Shown here: positions 18,728 to 25,569 of the stretch, one piece after another | How positions within the stretch are numbered: the stretch's first letter is position 1 | How the letters are laid out: each line of letters opens with the position of its first letter | NCBI RefSeq assembly: GCF_900683735.1 | Contig: NZ_LR215979.1 | Span: forward strand, 2,170,001 to 2,234,000 | Source: Fusobacterium ulcerans ATCC 49185 | GTDB taxonomy: Bacteria > Fusobacteriota > Fusobacteriia > Fusobacteriales > Fusobacteriaceae | Reading direction: 5' to 3' | DNA length: 64,000 bases | Program-made: the position numbers and the translations under genes | The notes under the pieces: model-generated | The model's input: only the letters and a program-made list of their open reading frames with translations | Told to the model about the DNA's origin: nothing | The model's database searches: none

Positions 18728-18834
18728 AGAAAAAATGAATTACTTTCCTGCTAAGGCACATCAAAATCAACGGCGATGCCGTTTGTCATTTTTTGATACA
18801 CCATTTAAATTATTAGCAAGAAATTTTCTTCATT
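18728..18834 (-). promoter_or_regulatory. Attenuator hairpin in the ABC-F leader
   Basis: The minus-strand leader folds into one long structure. 18813-18823 pairs with 18744-18754, 18791-18802 pairs with 18755-18766 (G-U rich), AACGGC/GCCGTT forms the tip (18769-18783), and AATGAA/TTCATT forms the base (18829-18834 with 18734-18739). A T tract follows at once. The leader peptide MKKISC is encoded in the 5' arm, so a ribosome on it would open the terminator. This is the classical layout of antibiotic-sensing attenuation. Confidence 0.7.
18813..18833 (-). CDS. Leader peptide MKKISC (uORF)
   Basis: A six-codon ORF, MKKISC then TAA. Its GGAGG ribosome site is 7 nt before the ATG, better than that of most genes here. 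It begins about 28 nt after the predicted transcription start. It lies in the 5' arm of the attenuator hairpin. ABC-F resistance genes in other bacteria (for example lmo0919 of Listeria) are controlled by short upstream ORFs and premature termination, which is the model proposed here. Confidence 0.65.
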   Translation of the reverse strand: MKKISC

Positions 18835-18867
18835 CCTTCACCTCCATTTTTTGTATATGCTAACTTT

Positions 18868-18896
18868 ATTATACAGATTTTAATTTTAAAAGTCAA
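18868..18896 (-). promoter_or_regulatory. Sigma-70-type promoter of the ABC-F leader
   Basis: TTGACT, a 17-bp spacer and TATAAT on the minus strand. This is a near-consensus promoter that would give a leader of about 245 nt before the ABC-F start. Confidence 0.8.
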
Positions 18897-19037
18897 TATT
18901 CTCTCACAACAATTGATTGATTTGCTTTTTTAACAGTTTTCCTCAAATAATTTTCCTATCTTTTCTTCAACTTTATTCATACTAAAAACATACATATAGT
19001 TTTTTTTAAATTCAAAATATTCCTATTGATATATTTC

Positions 19038-19058
19038 TTTTCACAAAAAAAGTGAAAA
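19038..19058. promoter_or_regulatory. Inverted repeat upstream of the PTS regulator promoter
   Basis: TTTTCAC, seven As and GTGAAAA form a dyad 10 bp upstream of the -35 element of the PTS promoter. It may be an activator or catabolite-control site; no regulator can be named. Confidence 0.35.
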
Positions 19059-19067
19059 CCATTTTAC

Positions 19068-19096
19068 TTGAATATCTTATGAAAGAAAAGTATACT
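19068..19096 (+). promoter_or_regulatory. Promoter of the PTS operon
   Basis: TTGAAT, a 17-bp spacer and TATACT lie 30 bp before the first start codon of the operon. Confidence 0.6.
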
Positions 19097-19125
19097 TAGA
19101 ATATATTGAGGGAGGTTGAAGTTAT

Positions 19126-21186
19126 ATGGCCATGACTAGAGATATTCTAAATCTCATAAAAAACATAACTCAGAACAAAATCAACACATTGGAAGAAAAT
19201 TCTAAAATTATGGATCTCAGTGAAAGAAGTCTTAGATATAAGATAGATGACTGTAACTACCATTTAAATATTTTAAAACTTCCAGAGCTAAATATTAAAA
19301 AAGGCATAATCACTTTTTCTTCTACACTGGATACAGTAGTGGAGAAAATAAATGAAAACATATATCTTTACAGTTTTTCACAAGATGAAAGAGAAAAGAT
19401 AATAATCAACTTCTATCTTTTCAAAAAAGAGCCTACTACTATAGAAGATATAAGTATATTTCTAGGAGTAAGTGCTGTAACATTAAAAAATGACATCAAA
19501 CGTATAAAAAAATATTTAAAAACATTTATGCTGAATCTTTCTAATGAAAATAATAAATGCCTCACTATCACAGGAGATGAAAGAAATGTCAGAAAACTTC
19601 TTCTGGATATTCTTTTAAAAAACTATGATATTGCATTTAAAAATGATGAAATAATCATAACTAAAACATATTACCATGGATTCTTTATTCCATGGAAAGA
19701 GATGGACGATTTCTTTGATAAAGCTATTACAGATAAAGCATACAAGCTTTTAAAAAATATTCTCAAAGAAAACAACAAAAATATAAGTGATGAAGCTTTT
19801 AAAGTTTTGTTCTTCTATATTCTTATACTTCTTAACAGATATAAAAATCATGAAATAACTACAATAAAGAATATGAACTTTCTGTCAAACACCCCTGAGT
19901 ATCAGGGAGTAAAGGAATTTCTCAAAGAACCTGAATTTTCAGAGGGGGAACTTCTCACACTTACTGAATATTTTCTTGGAAGCAACACTTTCAATTTTGA
20001 TCATTCATTCTATGGAAACTGGGTGCAGATAGAAACCTTCATAATGCAATTGATTAAAGAAGTAAGTAAATTTGGATATTCTGGTCTGGATAAAGATGAA
20101 ACTCTTCTGGAAGGACTTATCAACCATATAAAACCTGCTATCTACAGAGCAAAAACAGGAATACAGCTAAGTTCAGAAATATATAATGATTTTAAAGAAA
20201 GCTATCCACTGATACTATCTCAAGTAGAGGAAGCATGGAAAAAATGTGATTTTCAAGGACTGAGTATGTCAGATGAAGAGATAGCATATATAGCAATGCA
20301 CTTTCAGCTGGCAATCAAAAGAGTTAAAAAAAGAGTATTTAAAGATATTCTCATAGTATGTGGTTCAGGATACAGTACTTCTAAATTTTTAGCAGAGAGC
20401 ATTCAGGAAAAGTTCTCAGTAAATATTGTGGATACTATTCCATATAATATGCTTGAAACTTACAAGAATGTTGAGAATATAGACTTAATAATAACTACTA
20501 TATCTAATCTGGAGAGTACTCTTCTCCCAGTGGTAACTGTATCTCCAATATTGAGCAAAGAAGATGTAAGAAAGCTGGAAGCTCTTCATCTTTCTCAATC
20601 TAAAAACAAAATAAAATTATCTAAACTTCTAGAACTTACAAAGAGAAATGCAGATATACACGATGAAGAAAACTTTATCAAAGATATGAAAAGACACTTC
20701 AAAAATGAAATACTAGATGATATTTCAAAAGCAAGCTTCTTAAAATTTACTGATATGATCAGTATGTCAAGAATTGAAAAAAGAGAAAAAGCTGATAGCT
20801 GGGAAGAGGCAATCAAAATGAGTGGAGAAAAACTCCTTCATGAAAATATTGTGTCTGAAGGTTATCTTGATGAAATAATAGATCTTATCAACAAATTCGG
20901 AAGCTATATGGTAATACAGGAAGGAATAATTCTCTCTCATGCCAGAGGAAACGAAAGTGTATTAAAAACAGGTATAAGCGTTCTGCTGTTAGATGAGCCT
21001 GTGGAATTTCCTGAAAATGAAAAAGTAAAACTTCTTATCACTCTTGCCAGCAAGGACAAGAGGGAGCATCTCAATGGATTAATGGAATTCATTAACACAT
21101 TAAGAGAAGTAAAGCTTCTGGACACTTTAGAAAATTGTCAAACTATTAGTGAAATTTACATAACATTTAAAAATTTATTTAATTAG
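19126..21186 (+). CDS. PRD-domain transcriptional regulator with EIIB- and EIIA-like domains
   Basis: A 686-residue MtlR/LicR-type regulator. N-terminal helix-turn-helix domains (about 1-150) are followed by two PRD domains (about 175-400; histidine-containing segments such as YIAMHFQLAIKR), an EIIB-like domain (ILIVCGSGYSTSKF, about 405-418) and an EIIA-like domain (540-686) with the phosphorylatable histidine in ILSHARG (about residue 604). PTS phosphorylation of these sites tells the regulator whether sugar is being taken up. It is the first gene of the operon, 12 bp before the IIA gene, so it most likely controls its own PTS. A GGGAGG site precedes the start. Confidence 0.88.
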   Translation: MAMTRDILNLIKNITQNKINTLEENSKIMDLSERSLRYKIDDCNYHLNILKLPELNIKKGIITFSSTLDTVVEKINENIYLYSFSQDEREKIIINFYLFKKEPTTIEDISIFLGVSAVTLKNDIKRIKKYLKTFMLNLSNENNKCLTITGDERNVRKLLLDILLKNYDIAFKNDEIIITKTYYHGFFIPWKEMDDFFDKAITDKAYKLLKNILKENNKNISDEAFKVLFFYILILLNRYKNHEITTIKNMNFLSNTPEYQGVKEFLKEPEFSEGELLTLTEYFLGSNTFNFDHSFYGNWVQIETFIMQLIKEVSKFGYSGLDKDETLLEGLINHIKPAIYRAKTGIQLSSEIYNDFKESYPLILSQVEEAWKKCDFQGLSMSDEEIAYIAMHFQLAIKRVKKRVFKDILIVCGSGYSTSKFLAESIQEKFSVNIVDTIPYNMLETYKNVENIDLIITTISNLESTLLPVVTVSPILSKEDVRKLEALHLSQSKNKIKLSKLLELTKRNADIHDEENFIKDMKRHFKNEILDDISKASFLKFTDMISMSRIEKREKADSWEEAIKMSGEKLLHENIVSEGYLDEIIDLINKFGSYMVIQEGIILSHARGNESVLKTGISVLLLDEPVEFPENEKVKLLITLASKDKREHLNGLMEFINTLREVKLLDTLENCQTISEIYITFKNLFN

Positions 21187-21198
21187 GGGGAAAACAAA

Positions 21199-21639
21199 AT
21201 GGCATTAATAAATGCAAATCGTATCTTATTAAACAAAACTATGAAAAACAAAAATGAAGCAATTAAAGAGATGGCAAAATTATTCGTTGAAGATGGGGTA
21301 GTGGATAATTATGATGAATATCTTAAATCTTTAATGGACAGAGAAGCTATTGCTGAAACTGCTGTAGGTTATGAAGTAGGACTTCCTCATGGAAAAAGTA
21401 CTGCTGTGAAGTATCCTGCTGTAGCTTTTGCAAGACTTAGCAATGATATTATGTGGAGTGAAGAGGAACAGGAAACTGCAAAATTTATATTTATGCTTGC
21501 TATTCCTAGTGCTGCTGCTGGAAATGAACATATCAACATTCTTGTAAATCTTTCTAAAAAAATATTAGATGATGACTTTAGAGATCTTTTATCAAAATCT
21601 AATGATGTAGAAGAAATAATGAACGCAATAAATAACTAA
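21199..21639 (+). CDS. PTS fructose/mannitol-family EIIA component
   Basis: A 146-residue soluble phosphocarrier. The active-site histidine is in VGLPHGKST (His64). It takes phosphate from HPr and passes it to EIIB. Encoded 12 bp after the regulator and 31 bp before the IIC start, with a GGGGG ribosome site. The separate IIA, IIC and IIB genes differ from the usual fused FruA. The actual sugar is unknown. Confidence 0.9.
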   Translation: MALINANRILLNKTMKNKNEAIKEMAKLFVEDGVVDNYDEYLKSLMDREAIAETAVGYEVGLPHGKSTAVKYPAVAFARLSNDIMWSEEEQETAKFIFMLAIPSAAAGNEHINILVNLSKKILDDDFRDLLSKSNDVEEIMNAINN

Positions 21640-21670
21640 TATAAATAAAAATATGGGGAGGAAACAAACA

Positions 21671-22738
21671 ATGAAAAAAACTTTGCTAGAACTTAGAAAA
21701 CATCTTTTATTTGGAACTAGCCACATGCTTCCATTTATCGTAGCAGGAGGAGTACTTTTATCACTGGCTGTTATGATGGGAGGAAAGGGAGCTGTTCCTG
21801 ATTCTGGACTATTAAAAAATATATCTGATATGGGTATTGCTGGTCTTACTATATTCCCAGCTGTTCTTGGTGGATACATTGCTTACTCTATAGCTGACAG
21901 ACCTGGACTTGCTCCTGGTATGATAGGTTCTTGGATTGCTGTTCAACAATATAGCACTGGGTTCTTAGGTGCTATAATAGTTGGATTCTTAGCTGGATTT
22001 ATCGTTAATCAATTGAAAAAAATCAAACTTCCAGCAAGTATGAAATCTGTTTCAACAATATTCATCTGTCCACTGTTTGGAACTTTAATTACTTGTGGAG
22101 TAGTTATGTGGGTAATAGGAACTCCTATTGCATTGATGATGGCTGGATTAAATGGTTGGTTAACTGGAATGCAGGATGCCAGCAAAGCTGTTCTTGGGGC
22201 TATACTTGGAGGAATGACTGCATTTGATATGGGAGGACCTATCAATAAAGTTGCTACATTATTTGCTCAGACTCAAGTTGGAGAGCATCCATGGCTTATG
22301 GGAGGAGTTGGTATAGCTATCTGTACTCCACCTATTGGAATGGGACTTGCTACATTCTTGGCTCCTAAAAAATATTCACAAGATGAAAAAGAAGCAGGTA
22401 AGGCTGCTATACTTATGGGAATGATTGGAATTTCTGAAGGAGCTATTCCTTTCGCTGTATCAGATCCATTAAGAGTACTTCCATCTATTGTTGTTGGTGG
22501 TATGGTTGGAAATATTATCGGATTTATAATGAATGTTATCAATCACGCTCCATGGGGTGGTTGGATTGTACTTCCAGTAGTTGAAGGAAAAATAGGATAC
22601 ATCATTGGTACTATTGCTGGAGCTGCTGTCACAGCTATCATGGTTAACACTATGAAAAAACCTATATCTGAATTAAAAGAAGCTATTGAAGCTGAAAAGA
22701 AAGAAGAGGAACTTGAATTAGAATTAGATTTCGACTAG
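21671..22738 (+). CDS. PTS fructose-family EIIC permease
   Basis: About 355 residues of polytopic membrane permease. The opening LLFGTSHMLPFIVAGGVLL and later GAVLGGMTAFDMGGPINKVA and GISEGAIPFAV are diagnostic of the fructose-type EIIC family. The start is set at the ATG of MKKTLLELRK (21671) because GGGGAGG is placed correctly before it; the upstream ATG at 21653 overlaps that site. The C-terminus is an acidic tail. Confidence 0.92.
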   Translation: MKKTLLELRKHLLFGTSHMLPFIVAGGVLLSLAVMMGGKGAVPDSGLLKNISDMGIAGLTIFPAVLGGYIAYSIADRPGLAPGMIGSWIAVQQYSTGFLGAIIVGFLAGFIVNQLKKIKLPASMKSVSTIFICPLFGTLITCGVVMWVIGTPIALMMAGLNGWLTGMQDASKAVLGAILGGMTAFDMGGPINKVATLFAQTQVGEHPWLMGGVGIAICTPPIGMGLATFLAPKKYSQDEKEAGKAAILMGMIGISEGAIPFAVSDPLRVLPSIVVGGMVGNIIGFIMNVINHAPWGGWIVLPVVEGKIGYIIGTIAGAAVTAIMVNTMKKPISELKEAIEAEKKEEELELELDFD

Positions 22739-22820
22739 AATATAAAATGGGTTATATGGGATAAATTAAAATTGTAATAATAAATAGTTAGTAAGTAATT
22801 TTTGATAAGGGGGAATTATA

Positions 22821-23138
22821 ATGAAAATAGTTGCTGTTACAGCTTGTCCATCAGGAGTAGCTCATACATATATGGCTGCTGAAGCTCTTAAAAAAGCTGG
22901 AGAAAAATTAGGGGTAGAAGTAAAAGTAGAAACTCAAGGTGGCATTGGTATTGAAAATGTTATCACAGAAGCTGACTTAACAAATACAGACTATGTAGTT
23001 TTAACTAAAGAAGTTGCTATTAAAAATGAAGAGAGATTCAAAGGGAAAAAAATAGTAAGAGTTAAAATAGCAGATGCTGTAAAAAAAGCAGAAGAAATAG
23101 TAAAAAAACTTATTGAGCATCATAACTCTAATAATTAA
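22821..23138 (+). CDS. PTS fructose-family EIIB component
   Basis: A 105-residue soluble domain with the P-loop cysteine in TACPSGVAHTYMA (Cys9), the phosphorylation site that passes phosphate to the sugar carried by EIIC. The start follows AAGGGGG. It lies 82 bp after EIIC; the gap holds no gene. It is the last gene of the operon, with a terminator 26 bp after it. Confidence 0.92.
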   Translation: MKIVAVTACPSGVAHTYMAAEALKKAGEKLGVEVKVETQGGIGIENVITEADLTNTDYVVLTKEVAIKNEERFKGKKIVRVKIADAVKKAEEIVKKLIEHHNSNN

Positions 23139-23163
23139 TTTGCTTTCACTCAAACTCAAATAT

Positions 23164-23197
23164 AAAAAAAGCTGCCTTTAATAGGGCAGTTTTTTTA
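23164..23197 (+). terminator. PTS operon terminator
   Basis: The stem CTGCC/GGCAG, extended by A/T pairs, is followed by seven Ts, just after the EIIB gene. Confidence 0.8.
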
Positions 23198-23206
23198 TTG
23201 TATTAG

Positions 23207-23383
23207 AAAAGGACTAGGTCGCAACTCCTAGTCCCAGTGTGACAGCTTATATAATAACAGTGGTTCTACCTAATAGGTTTTATGGACTATCAGGAAAAAC
23301 AATATTATTATAACCGCAATTATTTCAAGTTTTCTCAACAGCAAAATACCCCCTTTCTTTTAAGGGATTAAAGCCATCACACT
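23207..23383 (-). ncRNA. Putative type I toxin mRNA
   Basis: A predicted minus-strand transcript of about 175 nt. It would start near 23383 after the extended -10 TGGTATTAT and end at a terminator (GGACTAGG/CCTAGTCC, 23211-23234, then TTTT). Its 5' end CAGTGTGA (23377-23384) is complementary to TCACACTG at the base of the terminator (23235-23242), giving an end-to-end foldback as in hok-type and aapA-type toxin mRNAs. It encodes a 24-residue hydrophobic peptide. Confidence 0.6.
23270..23344 (-). CDS. Small hydrophobic peptide, putative type I toxin
   Basis: A 24-codon ORF reading MLLRKLEIIAV..., a run of Ile/Leu/Phe/Val, then HKTY and TAG. It has a basic N-terminus, one membrane-spanning stretch and a short polar tail, the usual shape of type I toxins. 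The start is a TTG preceded by AAAGGGGG; a second TTG six bases on is possible. No ATG is in frame. The complementary small RNA just upstream covers exactly this ribosome site and start codon. It is not a recognised toxin family. Confidence 0.55.
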   Translation of the reverse strand: MLLRKLEIIAVIIILFFLIVHKTY

Positions 23384-23388
23384 GATAT

Positions 23389-23394
23389 ATAATA
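23389..23394 (-). promoter_or_regulatory. Extended -10 of the toxin mRNA
   Basis: TGGTATTAT on the minus strand. The -35 region overlaps the T tract of the small RNA terminator and is weak. Confidence 0.45.
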
Positions 23395-23408
23395 CCACAT
23401 TTAAAGGT

Positions 23409-23476
23409 AAAAAAAAGAACTATCTGGTTGCGACAGATAGTTCTCTCTGGTATTTTGCCGTTTATAATAATTGCTT
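23409..23476 (-). ncRNA. Putative antitoxin small RNA
   Basis: A predicted RNA of about 67 nt starting near 23475 and ending at a perfect 11-bp terminator hairpin (23416-23444) followed by eight Ts. It contains GCAAAATACC, the exact complement of GGTATTTTGC over the toxin start region. Its terminator loop TCGCAAC is complementary to the loop GTTGCGA of the toxin mRNA terminator. Both RNAs are on the same strand, so they can pair at two places. The same hairpin would also stop read-through from the M23 gene. Confidence 0.65.
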
Positions 23477-23481
23477 AATTA

Positions 23482-23510
23482 ATTATATCTTAATTTATCA
23501 AAAAATGCAA
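23482..23510 (-). promoter_or_regulatory. Promoter of the antitoxin small RNA
   Basis: TTGCAT, a 17-bp spacer and TATAAT on the minus strand, with the start predicted near 23475. It is stronger than the toxin promoter, as expected for an antitoxin RNA. Confidence 0.75.
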
Positions 23511-23585
23511 GATTGAAATTTATAACTCCCCCTTAATAACAAGATACACCACTTTTTCCTTACCCTTTTCTAACAAAGTATTTTT

Positions 23586-24107
23586 TTAATTCTCTGCTTT
23601 ATTTAAATATTCTATTGGATTCAGGTACAGCATCTTTCTCCAGCCCTGTCTTGAATCATCTTTCAGCCAAGGATAAGGAATCAATGTAACTATTGAATAA
23701 TGAAGATGATGAGGCTTTCCTGCTGCATTTCCCGTATCTCCTACACTCCCTATCTTCTCTCCTCTTTTTACAAAAGAAAATCTTTTTGTATCTATGGTTT
23801 TTAAATGAGCATAGTAATGTAATCTCCATTTAGGTCCAAGGACTAATACGACATTTCCTCCTGACTTTAAATTTCCCTCATATATAACAAGTCCTATTGT
23901 AGAGCTTAGTACATTTGTTCCAGATTTAGCAAATATATCTACTCCCTTATGAGTTATAGATTTTCCCCATGGATAAAACCAGAAGCTTTTCTGATTGTAA
24001 TCCCTCCTTGTAGCATTCTCCACAGGCATAGAAAATTTTTGAGGAATAATCATTCCACATATTACTATCAGCAGTAAAAATATAAGTATTTTTGATTTTA
24101 GTTTCAT
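23586..24107 (-). CDS. M23 family metallopeptidase
   Basis: A 173-residue secreted or membrane-anchored peptidase. An N-terminal hydrophobic segment (about 5-23) is followed by a LytM/M23 domain with zinc-ligand motifs HKGVDIF and HLHYS, and the catalytic-type HYYAHL. All key residues of an active endopeptidase are present. The likely role is to cut peptidoglycan cross-links in the periplasm. It is a single minus-strand gene, and the small RNA promoter lies about 75 bp downstream of its stop. Confidence 0.85.
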   Translation of the reverse strand: MKLKSKILIFLLLIVICGMIIPQKFSMPVENATRRDYNQKSFWFYPWGKSITHKGVDIFAKSGTNVLSSTIGLVIYEGNLKSGGNVVLVLGPKWRLHYYAHLKTIDTKRFSFVKRGEKIGSVGDTGNAAGKPHHLHYSIVTLIPYPWLKDDSRQGWRKMLYLNPIEYLNKAEN

Positions 24108-24229
24108 TATCTTTCCCCTTTTTATTTAGTTTTTTCTAAATCAATATCTAGCAATTTTATACAATACTCCAACTTTTATCTATGATAATATTAAAACACT
24201 TAGATAAAATTAATTATGGGAGGTTTTAA

Positions 24230-24625
24230 ATGAATTTTATAAACTTATTTGAAAATTTCAACACTAATGGAAAACTTTTACTGCCAGAAAAAATAATCTC
24301 TTTCAAAGATATTCTATGGTCTAAACATCCAACATTTGAAGGAGTAGAGTTAAAGCATTTACTCACATCAAAAGAAACAAATGGAGAATTCAGCTATCAT
24401 TTAGTAAAAATAGCTCCAAACAAGAAAATTGGCAGCCATATCCATGAAACTCAACTAGAAACTCATGAAGTGATATCTGGAAGCGGTATCTGTATAAATT
24501 CAGAAAAAGAATTTATATATGAATCAGGAAGTATATCTATTTTTCCAATAAAAGTACCCCATGAAATAATTGCAGGTAAAGATGGATTATATCTTTTTGC
24601 AAAATTTATTCCAGCTCTTCTTTAA
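24230..24625 (+). CDS. Cupin-domain protein
   Basis: A 131-residue single-cupin protein. Metal-ligand motifs are visible: GSHIHETQLETHEVISGSG (motif 1, two His and Glu) and FPIKVPHEIIAGKDG (motif 2 His). It has a GGGAGG ribosome site. The 3' end overlaps the tail of the convergent AraC-type gene by 20 bp. It may act on or sense a small ligand, perhaps with that regulator. The substrate is unknown. Confidence 0.8.
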   Translation: MNFINLFENFNTNGKLLLPEKIISFKDILWSKHPTFEGVELKHLLTSKETNGEFSYHLVKIAPNKKIGSHIHETQLETHEVISGSGICINSEKEFIYESGSISIFPIKVPHEIIAGKDGLYLFAKFIPALL

Positions 24626-25373
24626 AAAGATTAATTCTCTTAATTGAAGATTGATATTCTAAAGGTGTCATTTTTACTATTTTTTTAAAATTTCTTATAA
24701 AGTGGCTTTGATCATAAAATCCTGTAGTCAGAGCCACTTCTGTTGTTATAGAAAGTTTTTCTAAAAGCTTTTGAGCTTTTCTTATACGATTTTGTATCTG
24801 AAATTGATGTGGTGTAAGTCCTATGCTTTTTTTAAATTTTCTTATAAAATTAAACTTGCTTGAAAATGCAATATCTGCCATTTCATCTATAGTTAAAATA
24901 TTTTCTGGAAATATTTCCAAATATTTCTTTACTTTTTCCAACTCTCTATCTTCATCAATATTTGTATATTTTTCTAAAATTTTTAAACTATTTAAAAGCA
25001 AATCAATTTCTTCCCTATCTATTTTTTTACTCTCCATTATATTTTCCAATATGAGATTCAATATTCTTTGGATTCCTGTAATACCTTCTTCTCTCAATAA
25101 ATTTTTATTTATACATATACTTAAAAGAGAATATGAATTTAAAGATTTTATTTCATGAGGAATATACGGGGGAATTATAAAAATTTGTCTTAGCTTATAA
25201 TTATAGGACTTGTTTGCTATTTTAAGTTTTATCTCTCCATTTAATACCATTCCAATAATAAAAACAGATATATGATTATGGAGAGGGTAGGAATGAGGAG
25301 AATTTTCACTTATAACTAATTCTATTCCAGTATTCAAATAATGGAAAAAATCTATCTTTCTTTTTTCTGACAT
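24606..25373 (-). CDS. AraC family transcriptional regulator
   Basis: About 255 residues. The N-terminal cupin-like sensor domain (YPLHNHISVFIIGMVLNGEI) is followed by a C-terminal pair of helix-turn-helix motifs: TIDEMADIAFSSKFNFIRKFKKSIGLTP and the second with TGFYDQSHFIRNFKKIVKMTPLEYQ, matching AraC/XylS. The start is placed at 25373 (MSEKRK) because GGAGG stands 6 nt upstream. It is tail-to-tail with the cupin gene. The ligand is unknown. Confidence 0.85.
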   Translation of the reverse strand: MSEKRKIDFFHYLNTGIELVISENSPHSYPLHNHISVFIIGMVLNGEIKLKIANKSYNYKLRQIFIIPPYIPHEIKSLNSYSLLSICINKNLLREEGITGIQRILNLILENIMESKKIDREEIDLLLNSLKILEKYTNIDEDRELEKVKKYLEIFPENILTIDEMADIAFSSKFNFIRKFKKSIGLTPHQFQIQNRIRKAQKLLEKLSITTEVALTTGFYDQSHFIRNFKKIVKMTPLEYQSSIKRINLFKEELE

Positions 25374-25522
25374 TTTTCCCCTCCTCATACTTTTAATATC
25401 CTTATTTTTATTATACTAAATATTTATTGATTTTATTAGTGTTATCTATGTATTTTTTATACTTTTCTAAAAAATTTATTTTCCTATTTTAATATTATTT
25501 TAAATAAACTATATTTTTATGA

Positions 25523-25528
25523 TATAAT
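25523..25528 (+). promoter_or_regulatory. Extended -10 promoter of the ExoVII-like fusion gene
   Basis: TGATATAAT, 42 bp before the chosen start codon, with a poor -35. Confidence 0.45.
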
Positions 25529-25569
25529 TATTCTGAAATTAAATAATGAAGCACTGGGAGAGAATTTAT

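Noticed and set aside
18751-18804. A 17-codon ORF (MVYQKMTNGIAVDFDVP) inside the ABC-F leader hairpin
   Set aside because: It lacks a ribosome site and lies fully in the paired region; the MKKISC ORF upstream has the strong site. It could still be read by re-initiation, but I would not call it.
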